A stretch of DNA of 64,000 nt from Wenzhouxiangella sp042310355. GTDB lineage: Bacteria; Pseudomonadota; Gammaproteobacteria; Xanthomonadales; Wenzhouxiangellaceae. The stretch covers positions 1 through 64,000 of the forward strand of contig NZ_JBHJMR010000013.1 of the NCBI RefSeq assembly GCF_042310355.1. The letters run 5' to 3'. The notes beneath the pieces were generated by a model. It was not told the origin of the DNA, made no database searches, and worked only from the letters and a program-made list of their open reading frames with translations. A program made the position numbers and the translations under genes. Below, one piece after another: positions 35,756-45,379 of this stretch; the first letter of the stretch is position 1, and the number at the start of each line of letters is the position of its first letter.

Positions 35756-38700
35756 TTACCCGCTCGGATCGGCACCGTCATCGCCTGCGATACGCAGGTC
35801 GAACAGCAGCCCGACGAAGCGACTCTCGACCAGCGGCCAGCGCAGGAACTGCGCCCCCTGCGGCAGCAGCGGCGGTGGCCCGGCGCGCGAGGGAAACGGC
35901 GACTGCAGCCAGGCCAGGGCCCCGGCACCGCGGCGCCACTGATCGAGCCGCTCGGCATCGCTCTCGTCCAGGGTCGAGGGGTCGACCAGCAACAGGTCGC
36001 AGTCGCGCGGCGCATCACGCCCATCGAGCAGGCGAATGCCCCATCGCCCGGCAAGGCGGCGAAGAACGCGCATGGTCGGCGGCGGAACCCGGGCACAGAC
36101 GGTCTGGCCCTCGAGCAAGCCGGACAGGCTGCCGGCCATCGATTCGTCGCCGTGGTCGAGCACGGGCAGACGAACGCGGAAGCGGCTGCCGCCGTGGCAG
36201 CTCTCGATCAGGTCGAGCTTGCCCGCCATGGCATCGACCAGCTTGCGGCAGATCGCCAGGCCCAGGCCCGAGCCGCTGTAGGACCGGGTAATCGAGGCGT
36301 CGAGCTGGGTGAAGGGTTCGAACAGCCGCTTGCGGTCGCGCTCGCCGATTCCGGGCCCGGAGTCGGAAACGACGACGACCAGCTGCCCGTCGCGCCCGAT
36401 CTCGGCGCTCATCTCGATGCCGCCGCGATCAGTGAACTTCACCGCATTGCTCAGCAGGTTGCCCAGCACCTGGCTGATGCGGTCGCTGTCGCCGGTGGCC
36501 GACAGCGGCAGGTCAGCCGACAGGCGCAGGCGAAGATCCAGGCCCTTCTTCGCGGCGTTGGGCGCATGCAGGTCCACGACCTGTTCGAGCATGGCCGTCA
36601 GGTCGAAGGGCTGAGCGTTGAGGCTCATCCGGCCGGCCTCGATTCGCGAGATATCGAGCACGTCGTCGATGATCCGCTGAAGCTGGAGGCCGGACTGGCG
36701 AAGCGTATCGAGGATGTCCTGCTGGCCGGGCTCGGTTTCGGTTTCGTAGAGCAACTCGACCATGCCCAGAACGCCGTGCAAGGGGGTGCGGATTTCGTGG
36801 CTCATCGTCGCCAGGAACTCCGACTTGGCGTTGCTGGCCTGCTCGGCGCGCTCGGCCAGTGAGCGCACGCGCTGCAGCAAAAGGGCGTTGTGGAGCGCCT
36901 GGCCGGCCATTTCCTCCAGCAGCCGCAAGCGTTCGCGGACAGCGCTCGAGGTCTCGACCCTCGGCCGCTCGACCAGCACCCGGGCAACCTCGCGCTGCCC
37001 CACCTGCAGGGCCACGGCGAGATCCCGCGCGCCATCGGCTTGTTCGAGCCGCTGGCGCCACTGCGCCCGCGCAAGCTGCGGCGCCTCGGGATCGGAGCAC
37101 ACCAGTTCGCGCGGAAGGTGACTCTCGAGATAGCCCAGCCAGGCGACGCGGCCCCCGGTCACGTGCACGATCTCGGTGGCGATGGTCTCGGCCAGGGAAA
37201 TCGGCTCCAGGCTGCGATTGAGTCGCGTGATGATCAGGCGCTGCTCTTCGGCCAGCGCGCGTTTCTGCCTCGCCTCGCGCATGTCCCGGCGCCGCCGGTT
37301 GGCGCGACGGTAGCCGCGCAGGCCGACGCCGGCGCCCGTCACCGCGAACAGGCCGTAGGCCGCCAGCGCCCAGCCGCTGAGCCAGGGGGGCTGGCGAATC
37401 TTGATGGCCACGGCGTCGCCTCGTTCACTCCAGGGGCCGTCCGGCGCGGCGGCTTGAACGCTGAAACGATAGTCGCCCGGCGGCAGGCTCGAGTAGTAGT
37501 GCCGGGTCTGGCCGATGAGGTCGATCCATTCGTTGTCCCAGCCTTCCAGCTTGATGCGATAGCGGGTGCGCTCGTGCGCCAGGTAGGTGGTGGCCAGGAA
37601 GTCGACGAACACGCTGTTGTTGTCGTGATCGAGTTCGATCTGCGGCGAGGTTCCGGGTCCGAGTGCGATGCTGCGATCGCCGGCCTGTACGCGCGACAGG
37701 TGCACACGGGGCGCCACGGATACGCCGCTGACGGCGTCCGGGTCGACCGCGACGATACCGCCCAGGCCGGCGAAGGCCAGGCGACCGTCCGGCAGGGGCT
37801 GGGCGGTATTTTCACCGAACTCGACCGGGGCCAGGCCGTCACGGCGTGAAAAATGCCGCAGGCTCCCGTCCGCCGGACGGAAACGCGACAGGCCGCTGGT
37901 TCGCGTCAGCCAGATATCGCCGTGACCGTCGGGCAGGACGTTGATCAAGCGCCCCGGCGGCAGCCGGTCGGAAAGGTTGATCGCCTCGACCCGGCTCAGG
38001 CCTTCGCCGCGGTCACGCCAGAGCTCGAGGGATTCGTCGGTCGCGAGCCAAAGTTCATCGTCGCGCCAGGCCGCCGAAGCCAGGGGCTGGGAATGATCGA
38101 CGGGCTGCCGGACGAACCCGCGCGAGTCGTCCCATCGATACAGCCCCCCGGAAGCAAGCAGCCACCAGCGCCCGCCGGGGCCCCGCATCAGCTCGCGACC
38201 GGCGGATTCGGGCAGATGATTTCGCCCCTCGCCCGCGGCATGGAAGCGCTCACGCTCGCCGCTGTGCTCGTCGATGAGCAGCAAACCGGCGTCCCGGGTG
38301 GCGAGCCACAGGCGGTCTTCGTCCTTGCGACGCAGAAAGGCGAAAGTGCCGGAGTCGAGTTCCTTGCGGTGCACAAGAACGTCGTGCCGGCCGTCGGGGC
38401 CCAGCTCGATGCGCACCACCGATGTCTGGGTGGTCACGTAGAGCAGGTCGGCCTCACGCCACACCTCCAGGACATTGGCGCCGGCGAGCGCCTCGCGGGC
38501 CGCCTGCGGAATGACGGGCCCGGATTCGCCCCCGCCCCGACCCGGCAGGAATTCGAGCTGCCCGCGCAAGCCGCCGACCCAGAAGCCCCCGGCGCGGCCG
38601 TCCCAGTCGAGGCTGGTGACCGGATCGATCGTCAAGCGCGCGCCTTCGGTATCTCCGGGCACCGGCTGGTAGCGCTCGAATGCGGAAAAGCCGGGCGGCA

Positions 38701-39757
38701 GGTACGCCGCACCACTGCGGGTCGTGGTCAGCCACAGTCCGCCTTCGCGGTCGAACAGCAGCCCGTCGACGGCATTCGAGGGCAGGCCGTTGTCGAGCCC
38801 CGGAACGTGCCGAATCACGCTGCTCCAGTCATCTTCTCCCGTACGGTAGCGGTGGAGCCCCTTGGTCGTGGCGACGATGATCTGGTCCGACTGGGGATCG
38901 GGCGCGATCCCCGTGATCGTGCCGTCGACCCGGGCGACCCGCCGTGCTTCGGCCTGCGGCGCCACGTCGCTCGGACCGAGATCCATGAGGGCACCGCCTT
39001 CGTTGAAATAGATACGGCCGTTCGCCTCGGCCAGGCTGATCGCGAACCGGCCTTCCTCGAGGCGGCGGATCGGGGTGAAGCGTTCGGCGCGCTCGTCGAA
39101 CACGGAAATCTGGCCGGTCTGAACGAGCCAGACTCGGCAGCTCGAGTCGCGTTCAAGATGAACCTGGAAGCCGCCCGGATCGAGCCCGTCCTCCGCCGCC
39201 TGGGCGAAGGTCTCGAGGGAATCGTCGGATGGATCGTAAACGGCGACACCGCCGCGCATGAAGGCCATCCAGGTGCGCCCCCGGCAGTCCTCGGTCATGG
39301 ACCAGATATTGCCGGCCGGCAGGCGACCGCCGCGCTTGCTCGGCTCCAGGTGGCGGACCGGCTCCAGGTCGGGGGCAATCTGGACCACGCCGCGGTCCTC
39401 CACGGCCGCCCAGACACTGCCGTCGCTGTGGGCCATCAGGGACATGATGTTGCGACCAGGCAGCGGGTCGGGTGTTTGCGGATCGCTCGGAATGATGCGC
39501 ATGCGCGCACCTTCGTGACGGACCAGGCCACCGCGAGTCCCGATCCAGATGAAGCCGCGCGCGTCCTGAACGATGTCCTCGACCTGCCGATCGGGCAGAC
39601 CCTCGTTGACGCTGAGGGTGCGAAAGACCGGGCCCTGGTCAGATCCCCTCGCCGCCCCGGAAACCAGGATGATGGCCAGCACGACCAGGCAACACAGCGG
39701 ATGACGCCGGCGCCCGGCGCCAACGGCCACAACTGACTTGGCACCCTCTGCCAACAT
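35756..39757 (-). CDS. Large propeller-sensor histidine kinase with a degenerate C-terminal receiver-like domain
   Basis: This 1333-aa membrane sensor kinase has a signal peptide (about 20-40). About 14 Reg_prop-type propeller repeats follow (GFIWIGTRGGLVRHEG, GLWLTTTRSGAAYLP), then a Y_Y_Y domain (about 730-785) and a membrane helix WALAAYGLFAVTGAGVG (about 795-812). A cytoplasmic GAF-like linker leads to HisKA with FLATMSHEIRTPLHGV (phospho-His near 985) and HATPase with NLLSNAVKFTD and SDSGPGIG. The C-terminal about 130 residues read CDLLLVDPSTLDES and resemble a receiver that has lost most of its acidic pocket. Proteins of this build commonly sense polysaccharide or envelope cues. No separate response regulator lies beside it. 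Confidence 0.85.
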   Translation of the reverse strand: MLAEGAKSVVAVGAGRRRHPLCCLVVLAIILVSGAARGSDQGPVFRTLSVNEGLPDRQVEDIVQDARGFIWIGTRGGLVRHEGARMRIIPSDPQTPDPLPGRNIMSLMAHSDGSVWAAVEDRGVVQIAPDLEPVRHLEPSKRGGRLPAGNIWSMTEDCRGRTWMAFMRGGVAVYDPSDDSLETFAQAAEDGLDPGGFQVHLERDSSCRVWLVQTGQISVFDERAERFTPIRRLEEGRFAISLAEANGRIYFNEGGALMDLGPSDVAPQAEARRVARVDGTITGIAPDPQSDQIIVATTKGLHRYRTGEDDWSSVIRHVPGLDNGLPSNAVDGLLFDREGGLWLTTTRSGAAYLPPGFSAFERYQPVPGDTEGARLTIDPVTSLDWDGRAGGFWVGGLRGQLEFLPGRGGGESGPVIPQAAREALAGANVLEVWREADLLYVTTQTSVVRIELGPDGRHDVLVHRKELDSGTFAFLRRKDEDRLWLATRDAGLLLIDEHSGERERFHAAGEGRNHLPESAGRELMRGPGGRWWLLASGGLYRWDDSRGFVRQPVDHSQPLASAAWRDDELWLATDESLELWRDRGEGLSRVEAINLSDRLPPGRLINVLPDGHGDIWLTRTSGLSRFRPADGSLRHFSRRDGLAPVEFGENTAQPLPDGRLAFAGLGGIVAVDPDAVSGVSVAPRVHLSRVQAGDRSIALGPGTSPQIELDHDNNSVFVDFLATTYLAHERTRYRIKLEGWDNEWIDLIGQTRHYYSSLPPGDYRFSVQAAAPDGPWSERGDAVAIKIRQPPWLSGWALAAYGLFAVTGAGVGLRGYRRANRRRRDMREARQKRALAEEQRLIITRLNRSLEPISLAETIATEIVHVTGGRVAWLGYLESHLPRELVCSDPEAPQLARAQWRQRLEQADGARDLAVALQVGQREVARVLVERPRVETSSAVRERLRLLEEMAGQALHNALLLQRVRSLAERAEQASNAKSEFLATMSHEIRTPLHGVLGMVELLYETETEPGQQDILDTLRQSGLQLQRIIDDVLDISRIEAGRMSLNAQPFDLTAMLEQVVDLHAPNAAKKGLDLRLRLSADLPLSATGDSDRISQVLGNLLSNAVKFTDRGGIEMSAEIGRDGQLVVVVSDSGPGIGERDRKRLFEPFTQLDASITRSYSGSGLGLAICRKLVDAMAGKLDLIESCHGGSRFRVRLPVLDHGDESMAGSLSGLLEGQTVCARVPPPTMRVLRRLAGRWGIRLLDGRDAPRDCDLLLVDPSTLDESDAERLDQWRRGAGALAWLQSPFPSRAGPPPLLPQGAQFLRWPLVESRFVGLLFDLRIAGDDGADPSG

Positions 39758-39789
39758 GCCTCCAGATCATCAACATTGGACCCGGAAAG

Positions 39790-40728
39790 TCAAGTCAAGG
39801 GCTTTTCCAGGTGGTGCCAGGTACCCATGTGGTGGTGATCGCCGTAGAGCAGCTTGCCGGAATCGATGCGCTCGAGACCCGCGCGCTCGAATTCGCGGGT
39901 CCAGTCCGGCCGCGCCGCGATGGCCTCGTTGACGCGAAGCATGTCCTGCAGCCGGCCGCGGGCGGCCAGCAGCTCGGCCAGCGTGTCGGCGACGGCCGAA
40001 CGGCGGCCGGCCAGGGGCTCGCCGCGCAGGCTCAGCAGCTGATCGGCCAGGCCCAGGACATAGCGGAACAGTTCCGAGGCGGACTGGCGATGGCGCTGGA
40101 AAAGGGCGGGACCGATCCGCTCGAGCGCCTCGTGAAGCTGCGCGGGCGTCATGCTGGCGCCGGCGAACTCGCCCAGCACATCGAACAGCCGCAGCTCGTC
40201 CAGCACGGCAAACTCGCCGGCCTCGCGCTGCATGGTTCGGATCATGTCCGATTCGGACGCGTGCGCGACGATCACCAGGCGCCCACCCGGACGCAGCAAT
40301 TCATGCACGCGCGTTGCGGCACTCGACCAGTCGCAATACTCGATCCCGTACTGGCTCATGACGAGGTCATAGGCGCCCGACGGCAGGCTGCATTGCTCAA
40401 AGGGGGTCTGGTCGACGAAGCGGATATCGTCCATCAAGCTCGCCGCATCGGGATGGGCGCGGCTTACCGCCTGCGGATCGACGCGGGCGGCATCGATGGC
40501 GGTAACGGCAAGGGCCTTGGGCACGCGGCGAGAGTAAGCTGCCGCCAGAAGCGCCAGCGCACCATTGCCGGTGCACACATCCAGCAACTCGGCGCCGGCG
40601 TCGAGTGCATCGAACTGACGCGACCAGAACGCCGCAACTTCACCGTCGTAGTTGCGGGAAAAGTCCTGCGGCAGGGAAGTCAGGCAGCCGCGTGACCAGT
40701 ATCGGCTCCAGTGGCTGTAGTCGGGCAT
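39790..40728 (-). CDS. Class I SAM-dependent methyltransferase, substrate unknown
   Basis: This 312-aa protein has a complete SAM fold: AELLDVCTGNGALALLAA (motif I), AVTAIDAARVDPQ (acidic ribose ligand), SGAYDLVMSQYGIEY (motif IV) and LLRPGGRLVIVAHA (motif V-VI). The N-terminal YSHWSRYWSRGCLTSLPQDF and the helical C-terminus are lineage-specific. It starts downstream of the TonB receptor terminator and upstream of the sensor kinase gene, same strand. No cofactor or pathway link is visible. Confidence 0.75.
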   Translation of the reverse strand: MPDYSHWSRYWSRGCLTSLPQDFSRNYDGEVAAFWSRQFDALDAGAELLDVCTGNGALALLAAAYSRRVPKALAVTAIDAARVDPQAVSRAHPDAASLMDDIRFVDQTPFEQCSLPSGAYDLVMSQYGIEYCDWSSAATRVHELLRPGGRLVIVAHASESDMIRTMQREAGEFAVLDELRLFDVLGEFAGASMTPAQLHEALERIGPALFQRHRQSASELFRYVLGLADQLLSLRGEPLAGRRSAVADTLAELLAARGRLQDMLRVNEAIAARPDWTREFERAGLERIDSGKLLYGDHHHMGTWHHLEKPLT

Positions 40729-40778
40729 GGGAAGGCATTGGATGAACCAGGGCGTAGTTTACCCCCGGCTGGAAAAAG

Positions 40779-40803
40779 AAAGGCCCGGGAGTCCCGGGCC
40801 TTT
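40779..40803 (-). terminator. Rho-independent terminator of the TonB receptor gene
   Basis: AAAGGCCCGGGA is followed by GTCCCGGGCCTTT, a perfect stem of 11 pairs with a very short loop. On the minus strand TTTCTTTTTCC follows the stem, the U-tract expected at the end of the receptor transcript (stop at 40843). Confidence 0.85.
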
Positions 40804-40842
40804 CCTCGACACAATGTCGACTTCTCGTTTCCGATCAGGTGA

Positions 40843-43452
40843 TCAGAAGTTCTGGGTGTACCGGATGTACGGGATACGTCCCCAGCCGTCCGAGTAATCG
40901 AACGCGTAGCTGCGCGAGAAGAAGGACGACTGCGGCGGGTTGCGGTCGGCAACGTTACGCACCAGCAGGGTCAGCTCGCTGTTCCACGGGGTGAACCAGG
41001 TGGCGCTGACGTCGTGACGCGTCCACGAACCGATGTGGCCCTGCTCGATGCGAGCGGACGAGTCGTCGTTGAGGACAACCTGCTCCGAGGTGCTGTCGGT
41101 GTGGTGGATGTTCCACGCAAACCGGAAGTCACCGAACGAGTAGGTGTTGTCGAGGTTCGCGCGATACTGCGGCGTGCCTCGGGTACCCACCGTCTCGGGG
41201 CTCGGGATGTCGTCATCCAGCTCGGACTCGATCTCCCACTCGTCGACATAACCAACCTGCAGGTTCGAACGCAGCATGCCGGCATCGCCGAAGTCGAAGT
41301 TGGCACGCAGGTTGAAGTCGATACCCTGGGTTGTCAGGTCGCCTTCGTTGGCCGGGCCAAAGATGACTTCGTCGATACCACCGCTGTCGTCACGGTAAAC
41401 ACCCAGCCCCGGCGGGAAGGCGCGGCCTTCAAACTCGAGGTTGATGAGCTCCTGGGCACCGATCGAACGGATGATGTTGTCGATCTCGATGCGGTAGAAG
41501 TCAACCGAGCCGCTCAGCCATTCGGTGGCCTGGAAGCCGATACCGGCCGCATAGCCCTTCGAGTTTTCCGAATCCAGGTCGGGGTTACCGATCTGGAAGG
41601 CGTCGGTCTGGATTTCCGGGCAGTCGTTCTGCGGAACGCCCAGCTGCTCACAGCGGGGGAAGTCGCGCACGAACTCAGCCGAGAAGGCCGGCTTGGCGTT
41701 GATCAGCGTCAGGTCCGGAGCCGCGTAGCCCTCGGCATAGCTGGCACGCAGCGTGATGGAATCCGTCGGCTGGTAGCGCAGGGCCACCTTCGGGCTGATG
41801 TCGTCACCGTAGTCGGAGTAGTCATCGTAACGAACCGCGGCGGTCACTTCGAGGTTGTCCATGACCGGGAACAGCCACTCGGTATAGAGGGCGGAGACGT
41901 CACGTTCACCCGACGAGCTGTTGCCGGCAGAACCGCCGACCAGGCCGGCTTCCGACAGCGAGTCGTACTGGTCGGAGAAGGCTTCTTCGCGGTACTCGGC
42001 ACCGACCACGGCCTGAATCCAGCCGCCGCCGATTTCGGCGATGTCCATGCCGGCGCTGCCGTAGAATTCCTTGATTTCGAATTCCGAGACGCGCGAAATG
42101 GTCACGCGCATGCCGTTGAGGGTGTCATCGGAGGCGCCGAACGGATCGGTCGGATCATAGCTGCCGTCGTCGAGGGCGGCCTGCATGTTCGAGCGCATGC
42201 CGTAGTTACGGCCAATGTCGTAACCCTTGTAGCGGCTGTAGTTGACGCCGAAGTCGAGGTCGACACCGCCGACGCGGCCTTCGAAGCCGAGCAGACCGGA
42301 GTGCACGTTGGACTCGACTTCCGAGTCACGCGGGCCCAGCGCCTGGAAGCGGTGGTAAAGAACCGCCGGGTAGTCGTACGGGTTGGCCGGGGAATCGGCG
42401 GAGACAACGGCGAAGTCCGGCAGCGGCGCGTAGCGACCGAAGGAGAAGGTGCGGGTGTTCTCCATACGGGTGTAGGCGCGCCAGTCGTCGTTGACCTGGT
42501 AGTCACCCGTGACGTGCAGCGACTGGTTGCTGATGGTCGCTTCGTCGGCCGACTCGGTGGTGAAGTCGTAGAAGCAGCCTTCGCCGCCCCAGAACGTGTC
42601 GTCGGTCAGACGATGCAGGTTCGGCGAGAGCGACTCACAGGCGCCGTCGGGGGAGTTGACCTGGCCGGCGTTCGGGCCGTCCTGCAGCACCCAGTTGTTA
42701 CCGTAGGGGCTGAGGTTGTTCGACTGCGAGAACGGGTTGGCGACGGTCGATTCCGACCAGGGACGCTGGTTGGCAAAGATCATGCTGCGCGAGTTCTTCG
42801 AGGCAACGGCCAGCATGCGGCCGCGGTCGCCCTGGATACCCACCATGGCGTGACCGGCGCGCTGCTTGCCGCCATCGCGTTCCGGGTTGCTGTAGGTGTA
42901 GCTGACCTGGGCGCCTTCGTAGTCCTTGCGCGTGATGACGTTGATCACGCCGCCGATCGCGTCGGAACCGTAAACGGCCGAGGCACCATCGGACAGGATT
43001 TCAATACGCTCGACAGCACCGATCGGGATGGCGTTGATGTCCTGGCCAGTACCCGAGAACGGGCTCTTCGGGAAGCGACGGCCGTCGATCAGGACCAGGG
43101 TACGGTTGCTACCCAGGCCACGCAACGAGATCGAGCCGAAGTTCTGGGCCGAGGAACCGGACTGCGGACGGAAGGAACCGAACGAGTTGAAGGTGGTGTT
43201 GCGGAGCAGGTCGGCGATCGAGGTTTCACCCGACAGCTCGATCGCTTCGCGGTCGATCACGGTAACGGGAAGGGCACCTTCCACGTCGGCGCGCTGAATG
43301 CGCGAACCGGTGACCTGGACGCGGTCGAGGTCTGCTGCCTCTTCGTCGTCCTGGGCAGCGACCGGCGCGGCGGTCATTGCCAGGCCGGCGATCATACCCG
43401 CCCCGAGGGCGTAGTTGATTGCCTTGGCAAGTTGGTTACGGTTGTGCTTCAT
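40843..43452 (-). CDS. TonB-dependent outer-membrane receptor
   Basis: This 869-aa receptor starts MKHNRNQLAKAINYALGAGM, a Sec signal that cleaves near AAPVAAQ, followed by the TonB-box region DLDRVQVTGSRI. The plug domain shows LPVTVIDREAIELSG, SLRGLGSNRTLVLIDGRRFP and GSDAIGGVINVITR. The barrel is rich in alternating aromatic strands and ends IRYTQNF with the terminal Phe needed for insertion. The ATG at 43452 has GGAGAG 6 bases ahead. The gene is divergent from a TPR-sulfotransferase and a Sel1-P4H gene. Receptors of this LVLIDGRR type often take up carbohydrate, peptide or chromophore ligands; the ligand here is unknown. Confidence 0.9.
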   Translation of the reverse strand: MKHNRNQLAKAINYALGAGMIAGLAMTAAPVAAQDDEEAADLDRVQVTGSRIQRADVEGALPVTVIDREAIELSGETSIADLLRNTTFNSFGSFRPQSGSSAQNFGSISLRGLGSNRTLVLIDGRRFPKSPFSGTGQDINAIPIGAVERIEILSDGASAVYGSDAIGGVINVITRKDYEGAQVSYTYSNPERDGGKQRAGHAMVGIQGDRGRMLAVASKNSRSMIFANQRPWSESTVANPFSQSNNLSPYGNNWVLQDGPNAGQVNSPDGACESLSPNLHRLTDDTFWGGEGCFYDFTTESADEATISNQSLHVTGDYQVNDDWRAYTRMENTRTFSFGRYAPLPDFAVVSADSPANPYDYPAVLYHRFQALGPRDSEVESNVHSGLLGFEGRVGGVDLDFGVNYSRYKGYDIGRNYGMRSNMQAALDDGSYDPTDPFGASDDTLNGMRVTISRVSEFEIKEFYGSAGMDIAEIGGGWIQAVVGAEYREEAFSDQYDSLSEAGLVGGSAGNSSSGERDVSALYTEWLFPVMDNLEVTAAVRYDDYSDYGDDISPKVALRYQPTDSITLRASYAEGYAAPDLTLINAKPAFSAEFVRDFPRCEQLGVPQNDCPEIQTDAFQIGNPDLDSENSKGYAAGIGFQATEWLSGSVDFYRIEIDNIIRSIGAQELINLEFEGRAFPPGLGVYRDDSGGIDEVIFGPANEGDLTTQGIDFNLRANFDFGDAGMLRSNLQVGYVDEWEIESELDDDIPSPETVGTRGTPQYRANLDNTYSFGDFRFAWNIHHTDSTSEQVVLNDDSSARIEQGHIGSWTRHDVSATWFTPWNSELTLLVRNVADRNPPQSSFFSRSYAFDYSDGWGRIPYIRYTQNF

Positions 43453-43849
43453 CAGACTCTCCATTTGTCTTTTGATTTCTGGTTGAGCATTCGATACTAG
43501 TATCGACAGCAATGTGTCGGAGCGGAAACCCTTGCCAAATCAGGCGCGCTGACGCACGGCCCGACTGACCCGGCCTCCGACTCAGCGCCGATACTAGCAC
43601 CTTCGATCGCCAATGAAAAGGGTCTTGTTAATTCCGTGTAAAGCGCCGCAGTTCGCCCCGAAAGGCCTTTGATGGCGGGGCTTCCGGACGACCGAGAGCA
43701 CTCCCCGGCCGCGCTTGACGGCTCTTTTCGACGCGCGCCACCGGCCCCGGCCAGGGCCCCGCCGCGAACGATTCGAAGGCTGGTATCCTTCCCGATCAAG
43801 CACCGGCTCGCCGGTCTCACCATTATTCCCCGACCCCGAGGCAGGCTTC
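43453..43849. other. Divergent promoter region between the TonB receptor and sulfotransferase genes
   Basis: This 397-base spacer must hold promoters for both directions. I find no strong -35/-10 pair, repeat or RNA element that I would stand behind. The plus-strand frame of the sulfotransferase is open through much of it but shows no conserved residues there. Confidence 0.4.
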
Positions 43850-45355
43850 GTGCACAACCCGCCCCATTCGGAATCGACCGATCATCAGCTGGCCCAGCAG
43901 GCCGAGTTTCGCCTGCGCCAGGGCGACCTCGCGGGCGCGCGCGAGACGTTCTGGGAACTCGCGCGCCGCAACGAGGATGCCGGCCTGTGGCTGCGCCTGG
44001 CCGAGATCGATCACGCGCTCGGCGACGGCGAGCAGGCATTGCGATCGCTTGGGCGAGCCGGCGGGATCCAGCCCCGCCCCTGGCAGGCGAGCGCACGCAT
44101 TGCGGAACTCTTCTTCGAGCTCGGCCGCCCGGAGCGTTCGCTGGCCATCCTCGATCGCGAGGCCGCCCGGGATCGCGCGAATCCGCGCCTGCAGCTGCTG
44201 CTGGCCCAGGCCCGCGAGGACGCCGGCCAGCGCGAGGGCGCGATCGACGCCTACCGCCACGCGCTGGCCTGCCAGCCCGGCTGGCCGGCGGCCATGGGCG
44301 GGCTGCTGCGCGTCGCCCGTGACGAGATCAGCGAAGCGTGGCTCGACCAGGCCCAACGCATGCTGGCCGCGAGCCAGCTCGATGCCGACGAGCGGGCCGT
44401 ACTCGGCTACAGCCTGGGGCGCGCGCTGGAAAGGCGCGGCGACTTCGACGGAGCTTTCCACGCCTGGCGCCGGGCCAACGAATTGCGGCGGCGGCAAAGC
44501 GGCGGCCTCGACCATGATGCGGCCCGCCTGCATGCCGACCGCCAGATTCAGCGCTACAGCCCGGACTTGCTGGCCCGCCCACCGGCGCTCGGCGCCTCCG
44601 ACCGGATCCCCCTGTTCATCGTCGGCATGCCGCGAAGCGGCACGACCCTGCTCGAGCGCATGATCGGCGCCCATCCCGACGCCATCGGCTACGGCGAACT
44701 GCCGACCATGGGCCAGATCGCCCGCCAGCTCGAGCGCCATGCGCCGACCTGGCCGGCCGGAGCCGGCGCCATCGACGATGTGTACTCACCGGCATTACTG
44801 CAGGGGATGGCCGACTTCTACTACAAGGAGTTGGACCTGCGATCGAGCTCGCGCGCCCGGTTCAGCATCGACAAGGCGCCCCTGAACTTCTTCCAGGCCG
44901 GCCTGATTTCACTGTTATTGAACCACTCGCGCATCATCGTGTGCGAACGCGATCCTCGCGACGTCTGCCTGTCGATCTACTCGGAGAACTTCGCCCCCGA
45001 CCAGGCGTTCGCCACCGACCTCGACGACCTGGTGTTTTTCCATCACCAGTACCGGCGCTTGATCTCGCACTGGCAGCAAACGCTGCCGAACCGGGTGCGC
45101 TGCGTGCGCTACGAAGACCTGGTCGATGCACCCGCCGAAACGCTCGAACCCCTGCTCGAGTGGATCGGCATGCCCTGGGACGACGCCTGCCTGGACTTCC
45201 ATGACCGCGGCGGCGAAGTCGCCACCCCCAGCCGCTGGCAGGTGCGCCAGCCGATTTATCGCTCCAGCATGGGACGCTGGCGCAATTTCGAACCGCATAT
45301 CGATCCGTTGCTGAACGCCTTCGGCAGCGAAGACGCCCCCACACTTGACGATTGA
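43850..45355 (+). CDS. TPR-repeat sulfotransferase
   Basis: This 501-aa cytosolic protein has an N-terminal solenoid of about five TPR-like repeats (AEFRLRQGDLAGARETFWEL, LAEIDHALGDGEQALRSLGR, AQAREDAGQREGAIDAYRHA). A sulfotransferase domain follows: the 5'-phosphosulfate loop is FIVGMPRSGTTLLERM (about 256-271), then the 3'-phosphate-binding IIVCERDPRDVCLSIYSENF and VRYEDLVDAPAETLEPLLEW. It should move sulfate from PAPS to a hydroxyl or amine of an unknown acceptor. I chose the GTG at 43850 because conserved sequence begins just after it; the frame is open to 43715. It is adjacent to a Sel1-prolyl-hydroxylase gene and divergent from a TonB receptor gene, suggesting a modification cluster. 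Confidence 0.82.
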   Translation: MHNPPHSESTDHQLAQQAEFRLRQGDLAGARETFWELARRNEDAGLWLRLAEIDHALGDGEQALRSLGRAGGIQPRPWQASARIAELFFELGRPERSLAILDREAARDRANPRLQLLLAQAREDAGQREGAIDAYRHALACQPGWPAAMGGLLRVARDEISEAWLDQAQRMLAASQLDADERAVLGYSLGRALERRGDFDGAFHAWRRANELRRRQSGGLDHDAARLHADRQIQRYSPDLLARPPALGASDRIPLFIVGMPRSGTTLLERMIGAHPDAIGYGELPTMGQIARQLERHAPTWPAGAGAIDDVYSPALLQGMADFYYKELDLRSSSRARFSIDKAPLNFFQAGLISLLLNHSRIIVCERDPRDVCLSIYSENFAPDQAFATDLDDLVFFHHQYRRLISHWQQTLPNRVRCVRYEDLVDAPAETLEPLLEWIGMPWDDACLDFHDRGGEVATPSRWQVRQPIYRSSMGRWRNFEPHIDPLLNAFGSEDAPTLDD

Positions 45356-45379
45356 GCCGCCTGCGCGGCGACGGCTATC

